Of a stretch of 16,580 nt of DNA, positions 5,465 to 14,159 are shown piece after piece. Position 1 is the first letter of the stretch, and each line of letters opens with the position of its first letter. Source of the DNA: CAZLMW01 sp964560875 (GTDB lineage Bacteria > Myxococcota_A > UBA9042); assembly GCA_964560875.1 (NCBI GenBank), contig CAZLMW010000155.1, positions 1 through 16,580 on the forward strand, written 5' to 3'. A program made the translations under genes and the position numbers. Under the pieces are notes generated by a model. It saw nothing but the letters and a program-made list of their open reading frames with translations, had not been told where the DNA came from and ran no database searches.

Positions 5465-8400
5465 ATGTCGAGATTCATAATTATTTCATGTCTTTGCGCG
5501 CTTGCTGGCGGCCTCTTCGGGTGTGTCGAAGGGGACCCTGAGGGCAGTCGCGACGATTTCGCGGACGCCGGACAAACCATCGACACCGCCATCGTCGACA
5601 CCGGATTCGACGCTGGCGGTGTGCCCGATATCGGCGTCACGGGCTGCACGGACGACTCACACTGTGAGCCCGACGGGGTCTGCGACAAGGACACGGGCAA
5701 GTGCGTCGACTGCCGCACCGACCAGGATTGCCCGCAGTCCGCGTTCTGTATCGAGGGCCAATGCATCCCCGACATCTGTCAGCCCGGTGCGACGCGCTGC
5801 TACGGCCGCCCGAAAGTCGCGATGTGCAAGGCCAACGGCGGCGGCTGGAACCTCTCGGATTGCCCGGCGGACACCTTCTGCGAGAAGGGCAAGTGTGTGC
5901 CGTTCGTCTGCAAACCCGGCTCGCGCGTATGTGAGTCCACCAACGTCATGAAGTGCGACGAGTTCGGCGCTGAGTACACACATGTCGAAGACTGCGCCAA
6001 GACCGACCAGGCGTGTGTCGGCGGCAAGTGCATCGAAAAAGGCTGCACAGCCGGAACTGTCCAATGCACCAAGGGCGCTTCGGCCGACACTGCGCTTATC
6101 TGCAAGGACCCGAAAAAGGGCATTGAAGCCCAGCCTTGCGCCGACAAGGACCCGTGCACCTACGACCTGTGCAAGCCGGGAGTCGGCTGCGCCAACCCGC
6201 CAAAGCCGGACGGAATCGCGTGCGGCGCGGGCAAGTGGTGTTACGCGGGCACCTGCACCATGCGCACGTCCAACCTCGCGATCATCTTCGACACTTCGGG
6301 ATCGATGGCGTTCAACGTGCCGGGCAAGCTGTGCTGGAAACAGAAATGGCCCAAGTGCCTGCCGCCCCATAAGCAGTGCTCGCGCATGGGGGTGTCCAAG
6401 AACGTTTTCACCAAGGCGCTCGCGCACATCAACATCGCGCAAACGCGGATGGCGATGTTCCGGTTCCCGCAGCTCGTCCTCGATCCCAAGAAGACGACCA
6501 GCCCCAAACCGCCCTACTTCAAGCCGCCTGAAGTGACCTGCAAAATCGGCCACTACATGGGCTACCAGGACATGACGGACCACACCAAGGAGCAGTCGGT
6601 TGGGCCGACCTCAACGTGGTACTGGAAAAACCTCAACGAGATCCTCTGCGTGCCGTTCCCGAAGACGGACAAGGACAACCCGAAGATCGAGATGGCGCGG
6701 TGGATGGACGGCAAGGAAACCTACCTCGAGGAACCCGAATTCCGCGCGATCGGTGGCACCCCCATCGGCAAGACGCTGTTCTACGTCGGCGAGTATTTGC
6801 GCAATGTCGTTGTTATCGATGGCAAGACGTGCAAGGCGGATGCCGATTGCGGCAACCCGAACTACGTGTGCAAGGACGCGAAGTGTCATGACCCGATGCG
6901 GGCTTGCCGGGACACGACGGTCGTCATCTTCACCGACGGTGGCGAGGTCAACAAACCCAACCAGTTCTTCTCGCCGTGGGTGCAGGCCAAGCGGCTCGCG
7001 TACGGGTTGCATTGCAAGCAAGACCACGACTGCGTGGGCGGCGCCAAGTGCCTTTGTCCACCCGACAAGCCGCAGTGCAAACCCCAATTCAAGCGCTGCA
7101 CGCCCGAAGTCGAAGGCAGCGGTTTTTACTGCCGGACGACGATGCAACCTTGCTTGCCCGAAGCGGCCAAAGGCGCGATCGGCTACTGCCCGCCGCTGTC
7201 TGGATTCGACGCGTGTGTGGCCGATCCAATCGGCGACGTGACCGCCAAATCGGTCGACTTCAACCACAATGTGCTGCGATCTCCCGACGGTGAGCCGTTC
7301 GCTGTGCGCGTCCACGTCGTCGATATCAGCGAACAGCCGTGGGGTATCGAAAAATCCGCAAACATCGCTCGATCGGGCAATGGGCTGCTGCTCGCCAGCA
7401 AAGGCCAGGACGAGGACACCTTCCTCAAGCACCTGTTGACGGCGTTCGACGTCGGTCCCAAGCCCGCGTGCGGCGCCAAGAACGTCACCTGCTCAGGCAA
7501 ACCCGGCGAGTGCGACGATGGCGACCCGTGCACCAAGGACAGCTGCAACGCGATCACAAAGACGTGCGTGCACATCGCATCGAACGGACCGTGCGACGAC
7601 GGCAAACCCTGCACGCTCGGTGAGCGCTGCCTGGGCGGCAAGTGCAAAGCCGGCATCGTCCACGTGACGACCAAGGCCGGCGGCGGCAAGACGCAGATCA
7701 TCGACGGCAAGGCGAGCGAGGCCGGTTTTCACGAACCGCGTGCGATCACCAGCGACGGTGACGGCGGCCTGTTCATCAGCGATTTTCACATGGTGCGCCA
7801 CATGAGCAGCGCGGGGGACGTGACCTTCGTCGCCGGCCACCACACCCCCGGATTGGTCGACGGACCGGTCAAAGACGCGCGTTTTTCGCAGCTGATGGGT
7901 ATGGATTGGGACGAATCGGGCAAGCAGCTGTTCGTCGCCGACCGCAACACGCACCGGATCCGGCGGGTGAAAGACGGCAAGGTCACGACCGCGGCCGGGT
8001 TCTTCAAGGGCTACCTCGAGGGCCCCGCCGCAGCAGCGCGATTCACCTACCCTGAAGACGTCATCGCGGCCCCCACAGGCGGAGACATCACCCTCTTCGT
8101 CGCAGACCGCGGCAACCGTCGCATCCGCCAGGTCTCTCCCCAGGGCAACGTCTCCACGTTGGTCGGCACCGGCATCGCTGGGTTGATCGACGGCCCGGCG
8201 GCGACGGCGAGATTGGGATCGCCCGGCGCGATTGCGATTGGCATCGACGGGGCGCTGTACATCGCCGACAGCCATCGCGTGCGCAAGTTCAAGAAGGGGC
8301 TGCTGACGACCATCGCTGGCGGCGATGTGGGCTTCAAGAACGGCGTCGGCGACCAGGCTCGGTTCAGCGGCATGTCCGGCATCGCCATCGCCGTTGATGG

Positions 8401-9613
8401 AACCATCTACATCGCGGACGGACTCAACAACCGCATCCGCAAGGTCACCCAGGGCGGCGCGGTCACGACCGTCGCTGGCGGTCCACAGTCCGGCTTCCAA
8501 GACGGCTTCGGGCAGGTCGCGCGCTTCGCCAACCTCGGCAAAATCGAGCTGGTCGATGGCGGCAAGATCATCGCGGCCGATACCAAGAACTGGCGATTGC
8601 GGCAGATCCAGCTCCCCGAGGTCGCGTGCCCGGTGGGTGGCGAATGCAACGAGAGCTTCTGCGACGCCAAGACCGGCAAGTGTGCAACCAAGCCCGCCGC
8701 GGACGGCAAACCATGCGCCGGAGAGCTGTGCACGGAGGACCAGACCTGCCTGTCCCTCAAGTGCGCCGGCGGCAAGCCGATGGACTGCAACGACAACGAT
8801 GTCTGTACCGACGACTCGTGCGAAGCCAAGCAGGGTGGATGCGTGCACAAGGCCAACACCGCGGCGTGCGACGACGGCGAGCCATGCACCGAAAAAGACG
8901 TGTGTGCGGCCGGCAAGTGCGTCGGCACCGCGATGGACTGCGACGATAACAACCCCAACACGACCGGTGTTTGCTACCTCGGCAAGTGCTACCAACAACC
9001 AACTGCGTGCTCATCGGATCTCGAATGCAGCGACGGCGAGTCGGCGTGCACGATCGAAACCTGCGTCAAGGGCAAGTGCGTCAACACACCGACCGGGTCG
9101 GCCGGCTGCTGCAACGCGCAACCATGGGCCAACAGCTTCGACAAGATCGATCTGTTGGGCATCAAGGTCAGCAACAGCGCCGGCGCCGACAAGGGCTGGC
9201 GGCTGTGGACCAAACCGGACAACCCGCCACTTTCCGCGCTCTATTACGGGGACCCAAAGGCCGGCAACTACGCGTTCAACGGGCCGAGCAAGGGCACGTT
9301 CACGACGCCCGAGGTGAAGCTGCCCGCGGGACGCAAGTCGCACCTGTCGATGTGGTTGTGGATGGACACCGAGGGCGGCCGGCTCTACGACGCGCTGCGG
9401 ATCGAGGTCATCTCCGCGAAGAATACGACGCTGCTCTGGGAAAAGACCGCGGCGATGCCGCTGGCGTCCTGGCAAAAGCTCAAATTCGACCTGGCCAAGT
9501 GGCAAGGCGAATCGGTGCGCGTGCGGGTGACGTTTGATACGGTCGACGAAATCGACAACGAACGGTTCGGGGTGCTGGTCGACAACCTGTCGTTCGATGT
9601 CGCGTGTAAGTAG
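5465..9613 (+). CDS. Giant multidomain lipoprotein: Cys-rich, vWA, NHL repeats, lectin-like C-terminus
   Basis: A 1382-residue protein from the ATG at 5465, chosen over a TTG at 5456 because it gives a compact lipoprotein signal (IIISCLCALAGGLFGC) ending in a lipobox Cys. It should be anchored at the outer envelope. An Asp/Thr-rich linker is followed by Cys-rich modules (about 60-268). A von Willebrand A domain (about 272-665) carries the metal-site motif DTSGS (276-280) and Asp491 in FTDGGE, and is interrupted by Cys-rich insertions. A CDDGDPCT-type Cys module (about 668-730) precedes six NHL-like beta-propeller blades (about 740-1050, with repeats of the type LFVADRxNxRIRxV). More Cys modules follow (1057-1215), then a jelly-roll/MAM-like domain (1219-1382). 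vWA and NHL domains bind proteins or ligands; no enzyme domain was seen. An adhesin or surface-binding role is inferred. The RCC1 fragment begins 5 bp after its stop. Confidence 0.92.
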   Translation: MSRFIIISCLCALAGGLFGCVEGDPEGSRDDFADAGQTIDTAIVDTGFDAGGVPDIGVTGCTDDSHCEPDGVCDKDTGKCVDCRTDQDCPQSAFCIEGQCIPDICQPGATRCYGRPKVAMCKANGGGWNLSDCPADTFCEKGKCVPFVCKPGSRVCESTNVMKCDEFGAEYTHVEDCAKTDQACVGGKCIEKGCTAGTVQCTKGASADTALICKDPKKGIEAQPCADKDPCTYDLCKPGVGCANPPKPDGIACGAGKWCYAGTCTMRTSNLAIIFDTSGSMAFNVPGKLCWKQKWPKCLPPHKQCSRMGVSKNVFTKALAHINIAQTRMAMFRFPQLVLDPKKTTSPKPPYFKPPEVTCKIGHYMGYQDMTDHTKEQSVGPTSTWYWKNLNEILCVPFPKTDKDNPKIEMARWMDGKETYLEEPEFRAIGGTPIGKTLFYVGEYLRNVVVIDGKTCKADADCGNPNYVCKDAKCHDPMRACRDTTVVIFTDGGEVNKPNQFFSPWVQAKRLAYGLHCKQDHDCVGGAKCLCPPDKPQCKPQFKRCTPEVEGSGFYCRTTMQPCLPEAAKGAIGYCPPLSGFDACVADPIGDVTAKSVDFNHNVLRSPDGEPFAVRVHVVDISEQPWGIEKSANIARSGNGLLLASKGQDEDTFLKHLLTAFDVGPKPACGAKNVTCSGKPGECDDGDPCTKDSCNAITKTCVHIASNGPCDDGKPCTLGERCLGGKCKAGIVHVTTKAGGGKTQIIDGKASEAGFHEPRAITSDGDGGLFISDFHMVRHMSSAGDVTFVAGHHTPGLVDGPVKDARFSQLMGMDWDESGKQLFVADRNTHRIRRVKDGKVTTAAGFFKGYLEGPAAAARFTYPEDVIAAPTGGDITLFVADRGNRRIRQVSPQGNVSTLVGTGIAGLIDGPAATARLGSPGAIAIGIDGALYIADSHRVRKFKKGLLTTIAGGDVGFKNGVGDQARFSGMSGIAIAVDGTIYIADGLNNRIRKVTQGGAVTTVAGGPQSGFQDGFGQVARFANLGKIELVDGGKIIAADTKNWRLRQIQLPEVACPVGGECNESFCDAKTGKCATKPAADGKPCAGELCTEDQTCLSLKCAGGKPMDCNDNDVCTDDSCEAKQGGCVHKANTAACDDGEPCTEKDVCAAGKCVGTAMDCDDNNPNTTGVCYLGKCYQQPTACSSDLECSDGESACTIETCVKGKCVNTPTGSAGCCNAQPWANSFDKIDLLGIKVSNSAGADKGWRLWTKPDNPPLSALYYGDPKAGNYAFNGPSKGTFTTPEVKLPAGRKSHLSMWLWMDTEGGRLYDALRIEVISAKNTTLLWEKTAAMPLASWQKLKFDLAKWQGESVRVRVTFDTVDEIDNERFGVLVDNLSFDVACK

Positions 9614-9618
9614 TCGCT

Positions 9619-9882
9619 GTGGGGGCGCTCGGGCGCGTCTACTGGTGGGGCACCAACCAGCACGGCCAGCCCGGACTACCGGTGAGCAAACCTTCATCTG
9701 CCTATCCCACCGAGGTGGCGTCGGCCCCCAAAGCGGTTCGCGTCACGTGCGGAAACCAGCACACGTGCATCATCGCCAAGGACGGTGGCGTCTACTGTTG
9801 GGGCCGTAACGACAAGGGCCAGCTCGGCAACGGCAAGACCGCGACCAAATCGCCCAACGTCACCGCTGTCAACAAACCGTAA
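9619..9882 (+). CDS. RCC1-repeat protein fragment (two blades), likely remnant
   Basis: An 87-residue ORF from a GTG. It contains two RCC1-type motifs, VYWWGTNQHGQPGL and VYCWGRNDKGQLGNG, joined by the expected GNQHTC-containing segment. RCC1 propellers normally need about seven blades and myxobacterial versions are large secreted proteins, so two blades alone are unlikely to fold as the usual propeller. There is no signal peptide and no clear ribosome binding site. It starts 5 bp after the vWA lipoprotein stop in a different frame, so it is not a simple readthrough extension. Most likely it is the internal leftover of a deleted RCC1 gene. A short translated protein coupled to the upstream gene cannot be excluded. 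It converges on the VCBS gene, 25 bp away. Confidence 0.55.
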   Translation: MGALGRVYWWGTNQHGQPGLPVSKPSSAYPTEVASAPKAVRVTCGNQHTCIIAKDGGVYCWGRNDKGQLGNGKTATKSPNVTAVNKP

Positions 9883-9907
9883 ATAGCATTCACTTTATGA
9901 ACAACGT

Positions 9908-12379
9908 TTACTTATTGGGCGCTGCGACGCCCTTGTGGACTTTGCCGTCTTCGAAGAGCCAGACACGCTGATCGGCCTTGAACGGGCCCTTGAACGTCTG
10001 CTTGCCGGCGCCTGGGAAGGATACTTCGATGCTATCGACGGTCTTGTCGACGCCGAGGCCGAAGTGCACGACCTGGGAGTCCTGGCCGCCTTGCCCGTTG
10101 CCGCCGCTGACGTAGCCGATCCGGGTCTTGCCGCCGACCTTGATGGCGATCGTGGCGCCAATTGCTGCGCGGTTGCACTTGCTGGTGCCACGGGCGCGGA
10201 CCTGGAACCATGCGCCACGTTTTCGCCCGGTCTTGGCCGTGACGATTTGGTTGCGATACAGCACGCCTTTCGCGGCCAGGTCGACCGAACCGTCAGCGTC
10301 GAAGTCAGCCGCGGCCATGCCCCAGCCGTTGTCGACCGCGAGTCCGGCGTTGAACACGTCGAGCTTGAATGTGCCGTCGCCGTTGCCCCAGTAGAAGTCG
10401 CTCGGGCGACCGTCGTAGACGCAGCTGATCGCGAGGTCGAGTGAACCGTCGTTGTCGAAATCGGCGAGCACCGGTACCGAATGCGTTTCCTGGTAGCGCA
10501 GGCCACCTTTGCCCCAGGGTGCGCCCTGCATCTTCAGCCAATCGCCCTGGTTGTCTTTGAGCACGCCCTTGCCGTCGTTGATGAGCACCTGCGACTTGTT
10601 GCTGAAGTTGAAAAAGCGCGGGTGGGCGAGGTTGGCGATGACGAGATCGAAGTGCCCATCGCCGTTCAAGTCGCCCCAGGCCGTGCCGATGCTGTGGCCA
10701 AAATAGGTCTTGTTGCCGAATTTGCCGGCGATACCGGCGGGGCCGAGCGCCTGGCCGTCTTCTTTGAACGAGCCCTTGCCCTGGTTCACGTAGAAGAGGT
10801 TGCGGTGCAGCGTGTAGTTGTTGACGAGCAGGTCGATGTCGCCGTCGCGGTCGTAGTCGATGGGGTTGGCGCCACGGCCGGACATCGGCGCTTCTTTGCT
10901 GCCCCACCAGCCGTTTTTGCCCGAGATGTTCGTGAACGTGCCATCGCCGTTGTTGCGCCAGGCGGTGTCGCGGAAGAACGAGTAGTCGTGCCAACAGATG
11001 AAGTTGACCAGGTAGATGTCGAGGTCGCCGTCGTTGTCGAAGTCGAGCCACGCCGCAGCCGGAGATGGTGCGTGAGTCGCGGGCTTGGAGCCGCCCTTGC
11101 TGCACTTGTTGTAGCTCTGTTTATCGTCGATCTTCGACTTGACGGTGACGTCGGTGAAGGTGCCGTTGCAGTTGTTCTTCAGGAGCTTGTCGACGCCGTA
11201 ATAGCTCTCGTGAAAGATGAGCAGGTCGAGGCATCCGTCGTTGTCGTAGTCGCCCCACACGCCGCCGCTCGCGGCCAACTTCATCGCCTTGAGCCCTGAT
11301 TTTTCGGTCACATCTTCGAGCGCGCTGGTGGCGGTGGCGTAGCGAAAGAGCCTGGCGCCCGCGACGAAGAGGTCGTCGTAGCCGTCACCGTCGTAGTCAC
11401 CCCATGACTGGCGATTGCTTGGTTTGACGCCCTTGACCGGCCGCAGGAGCAAATCGGCCGGCTTTTTCGCGTCCTCGGTGTACTCGACGAGCAGGCGAAC
11501 CATGTAGTTGTGGGGTCTCGACATGCTGACTCCGGGCCACGCGTATGTGCTCGGCGGGATCTGTTTCATGTCGGGGAAATTCCACGCGGAATGGCAGCTT
11601 CCGAATTTGCCGCAGAGCTTGCCCATGCAGTCGTTGAGCGCGCTCCCGGTCTTGCCCTCGCAGGATTTGTGGGTCGTTACGTCGAACATCCACGCGTTGT
11701 CGCCCTGGTGTTCGCGCCGGTGGCCGACGTAGATGAGGCCGGGTTGCTTGAATTCGACGGCCTTTTTGAGCGCGAATGTCGTCCAACCCTGCGCCTTGAC
11801 GTCCGCGGCGCAGAGGTCGCCCTTCCAGACCGGATCGAAGTGCCAAAAATCGAAGCCATTGTAGCCAAAATCGGCGTACAGGCCGGCCTCGATCGGCAGG
11901 TTCGCGCCGGGAATGACCTGGCCGTACATGACCCGGAAGCCCCAGATCTTCGCGGGTCGGTCGAGCTCGAACCTCACCGCTTCGTGCATGGGAATGTCGT
12001 TGAGTTGTTTACCGCCGATCTTCCACTGCGACTGTTGCGCGATGGTCGTGAGCTTGTTGCCGAAGTCGTGTTTGAGCTCGGTCAGGCCGGTGGGCAGCGT
12101 GTTGGCCGCGCTGCCGCACTTGGGCTTGGCGGGACCTGTGTCGACGGGGCCAGCGCCGGAATCCACCGTTGACGAGCCGGTGTCCCCGGTGGCGGAGCCG
12201 CTGTCGGTCGATGAGCCGGTGTCGGTCGCGACCGTTGTGTCGGCGGTATCTTCGGTGCCAATGGTTGCGCTGGGTGTCTTGGACTCGTCGTCGCCGCCGC
12301 AGCCGGGCAAGGCGGTCGCGAAGGTCAGGGCAGCGGCGAGAAAAGGGGCGCAACCCCGGGCGAATCGGCGATTGAACAT
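9908..12379 (-). CDS. VCBS/FG-GAP repeat lipoprotein with ASPIC/UnbV domain
   Basis: An 823-residue secreted lipoprotein. The ATG at 12379 is preferred to the longer frame start at 12442 because it gives a proper signal peptide (MFNRRF, hydrophobic run, lipobox LPGC with Cys27). Residues 28-80 are a Thr/Ser/Asp-rich linker. About 95-300 form a domain I do not recognise, with several Cys residues. About 315-710 hold seven FG-GAP/VCBS blades with calcium-binding loops such as DYDGDGYDD, DYDNDGCLD, DFDNDGDLD and DYDRDGDID, which normally build a beta-propeller. The C-terminal 100 residues match the ASPIC/UnbV domain (RAAIGATIAIKVGGKTR, then QVVHFGLG), the pairing seen in CRTAC1-like proteins. 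It lies 87 bp downstream of sohB on the same strand. Calcium-dependent surface binding is likely from the family; the ligand is unknown. Confidence 0.93.
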   Translation of the reverse strand: MFNRRFARGCAPFLAAALTFATALPGCGGDDESKTPSATIGTEDTADTTVATDTGSSTDSGSATGDTGSSTVDSGAGPVDTGPAKPKCGSAANTLPTGLTELKHDFGNKLTTIAQQSQWKIGGKQLNDIPMHEAVRFELDRPAKIWGFRVMYGQVIPGANLPIEAGLYADFGYNGFDFWHFDPVWKGDLCAADVKAQGWTTFALKKAVEFKQPGLIYVGHRREHQGDNAWMFDVTTHKSCEGKTGSALNDCMGKLCGKFGSCHSAWNFPDMKQIPPSTYAWPGVSMSRPHNYMVRLLVEYTEDAKKPADLLLRPVKGVKPSNRQSWGDYDGDGYDDLFVAGARLFRYATATSALEDVTEKSGLKAMKLAASGGVWGDYDNDGCLDLLIFHESYYGVDKLLKNNCNGTFTDVTVKSKIDDKQSYNKCSKGGSKPATHAPSPAAAWLDFDNDGDLDIYLVNFICWHDYSFFRDTAWRNNGDGTFTNISGKNGWWGSKEAPMSGRGANPIDYDRDGDIDLLVNNYTLHRNLFYVNQGKGSFKEDGQALGPAGIAGKFGNKTYFGHSIGTAWGDLNGDGHFDLVIANLAHPRFFNFSNKSQVLINDGKGVLKDNQGDWLKMQGAPWGKGGLRYQETHSVPVLADFDNDGSLDLAISCVYDGRPSDFYWGNGDGTFKLDVFNAGLAVDNGWGMAAADFDADGSVDLAAKGVLYRNQIVTAKTGRKRGAWFQVRARGTSKCNRAAIGATIAIKVGGKTRIGYVSGGNGQGGQDSQVVHFGLGVDKTVDSIEVSFPGAGKQTFKGPFKADQRVWLFEDGKVHKGVAAPNK

Positions 12380-12431
12380 GGTGTGATCCCAGCGTTTGAG
12401 CGCGGGGAGCATAGCGGACCTCGGCGGCGCA

Positions 12432-12448
12432 CCGAACACCAAGTTCGG
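12432..12448 (-). promoter_or_regulatory. Hairpin between sohB and the VCBS gene
   Basis: A perfect inverted repeat CCGAAC-N5-GTTCGG lies about 20 bp after the sohB stop and about 50 bp before the VCBS lipoprotein start. The stem can extend with one bulge. No U-run follows on the minus strand, so it is not a classical terminator. It may stabilise or partly separate the two transcripts. Confidence 0.35.
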
Positions 12449-12466
12449 GTGGCGGAGTCGTCGCGC

Positions 12467-13519
12467 TCAGAAGCGGGGATCGACCGCGCCTACGTCCATC
12501 CAGGCTACAGCGGCGCGACGGATCACGGCCTCGACGGCGCCGCCCATGCGGTCGGAAAGCGAACGGGGAGCGCTCCATTTCACCTCGAAGACGTCGGCGT
12601 CCTTGGCAGCGGCAAGCAGCACGTCGTCGCTAGTGCCGAGCTCATCGACCAGGCCGAGCTCGATTCCTCGCTTGGCCAACCACCACTCGCCGGTGGCGAT
12701 CTTGTCGAGGTTTACGTCGGGGCGATGGCTGGTGATGAGCTCCTTGAACACCGTGTGGATGTCTTCCATCTCCGCCTGCATCTTGGCGCGGCCCTCTTCC
12801 GTGTTTTCGCCCATGACGGTGAGCGTCCGCTTGAACTTGCCGGCAGTGATCTGCTCGTAGTCGACGCCGTGTTGCTGCAACAAGCGACGCACGTTGGGAA
12901 CGCCAGCGATGACGCCGATGGAGCCGACCACGGCAAATGGCGCCGCGACGATGCGATCGCCGACGACAGCCATCATGTAGCCGCCGCTCGCCGCGACCTT
13001 ATCGACGACGGTCGTGAGCTTGAGGCCGGCAGTACGGATGCGCTCGAGTTGTGACGCGGCCAATCCGTATGCAGAGACCGCACCGCCGCCACTTTCGACC
13101 TTCACCACGACCTCGTCGCCGGCTTTGGCGGCCCCGATGACGGCCGTGATCTCCTCGCGCATCGACTTGACGCCCTTCGCTCGCACATCACCGCGGAAAT
13201 CGAGCACAAACACACGCTTACGACCGGATGTGCCGGATTTTTCGACGCTCTTGGCCTTCTCCTTGTCGCGCTTCTTGCGTTCCTTGGCGCGGTTCTTCGC
13301 GGCGACCTTGGCAGCGGCGGGGGGCAGGGCAGCGTCGTTGACGGCGGCGCTCATCTTCTTGAAGCGGTCATTGAGCTTGCGCACCGTGAGACGGCCAATC
13401 GGCGGCATTCGGCGGCCTCGAAAGGCGCTGGCGATGAGCGCGGCGACAACTCCTACCGAGACGACGACGGTGACGGCCTGTAACAAGAAGCCGATGTAAT
13501 CGATGAGGATCGGGTGCAT
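12467..13519 (-). CDS. sohB: SohB-type inner-membrane serine protease (S49 family)
   Basis: A 350-residue protein, the length usual for SohB (about 349). Family members are membrane-anchored proteases that cleave signal-peptide remnants or misfolded envelope proteins using a Ser-Lys dyad. A membrane helix spans about residues 8-30. A Lys/Glu-rich coiled region (about 68-95) precedes the ClpP-like core, with VESGGGAVSAYG at 141-152. The nucleophile is Ser178 in VAASGGYMMA and the general base is Lys230 in ITAGKFKRTLT, spaced as in E. coli SohB; GSIGVIAGVPN lies between them. GENTEEGR (237-244) is also characteristic. The ATG at 13519 has a GGGAG element 6 bp upstream. It immediately follows the stop of the damaged four-helix-bundle ORF (TGAATG junction), so translation may be coupled. 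The VCBS lipoprotein lies downstream. Confidence 0.95.
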   Translation of the reverse strand: MHPILIDYIGFLLQAVTVVVSVGVVAALIASAFRGRRMPPIGRLTVRKLNDRFKKMSAAVNDAALPPAAAKVAAKNRAKERKKRDKEKAKSVEKSGTSGRKRVFVLDFRGDVRAKGVKSMREEITAVIGAAKAGDEVVVKVESGGGAVSAYGLAASQLERIRTAGLKLTTVVDKVAASGGYMMAVVGDRIVAAPFAVVGSIGVIAGVPNVRRLLQQHGVDYEQITAGKFKRTLTVMGENTEEGRAKMQAEMEDIHTVFKELITSHRPDVNLDKIATGEWWLAKRGIELGLVDELGTSDDVLLAAAKDADVFEVKWSAPRSLSDRMGGAVEAVIRRAAVAWMDVGAVDPRF

Positions 13520-13963
13520 TCATGTCTCCCGCGCTGGGTGCGCGAAGGTGGAAGCCACGAAGAAAGACGCGGTCGAAGCCCACGAAAAGACGCGCCCGCC
13601 GATTGGCAACCCCTGTGTCAGCGTAGTGCTGCCGCCCGGGCCCGATTGGAAGTCGCTGACTGAGCGATAGGCTGGGTCCGGGCCACCCGAACCCGAACCC
13701 GAACGCGAACTCACACCCTCACGGGTGCCGCTGTGCTTGCGGATGAGGCCGGTGAGCATGGCCGCGACCTTGTCGTCCGCCGCCAGCAGCGCTTCGGCTT
13801 CGGCGGCCGGCACCAGACCAGGCGCCGCGGCCAGCTCCACCGCCACCGCCGCCTCGCACGCCTCGCCCCGCGCCTGGTTGAAGCGCTGCCGCTTCTCGCC
13901 TGCGTTGAGTCGGTTGGCGCCCTCGCCGATCAGCAGAACCGGGCCGCGTGCCCGTCGTCTCAA
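13520..13963 (-). pseudogene. Four-helix-bundle (S23/IVP-type) protein, 5' end missing or frameshifted
   Basis: The frame contains LIGEGANRL, then KRQRFNQARGEACEAAVAVELA and KVAAMLTGLIRKH, which match the middle and last helices of the four-helix-bundle family also found as intervening-sequence proteins in 23S rRNA. The first helix and the usual N-terminus are absent: upstream of the TTG at 13963 the same frame is Arg/Pro/Gly-rich. Fragments that could correspond to the missing part, such as LPFAIPAG and VRSEFAGLEG, sit in the other two minus frames between about 13960 and 14115, pointing to one or more frameshifts. The C-terminus runs into a Ser-Gly repeat and about 50 further unrecognised residues. 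The TGA stop directly abuts the sohB ATG. Function of the family is unknown; this copy is probably broken. Confidence 0.55.
13686..13709 (+). repeat. Hexanucleotide microsatellite (CCCGAA)3 plus variant
   Basis: Units at 13686, 13692 and 13698 are CCCGAA and a fourth at 13704 is CGCGAA. On the minus strand the array encodes the Arg-Ser-Gly-Ser-Gly stretch at the tail of the four-helix-bundle frame. Such low-complexity tails are familiar on this family in myxobacteria (general recollection, not checked). Confidence 0.85.
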
Positions 13964-14159
13964 CCGAGCGCCGGCTCGGGGAGGGCGACGTGCGCGCTCG
14001 GGCCGGCCGGGATAGCGAACGGCAGTGCGGCAGCACCCGCGGACCCTCGAGCCCCGCGAACTCCGATCGAACCTGGCTGCCGGCCCGGGCCTCTTTACCG
14101 GGGTTGCGGACCATGGTGATCTGGCCGCGCAGAGAACAACCGAGGATCGGGAGGCGACG

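Noticed and set aside
7493..8998. 501-codon minus-strand ORF
   Set aside because: Shadow of the NHL-repeat part of the lipoprotein on the opposite strand; GC-rich third positions keep the antisense frame open.
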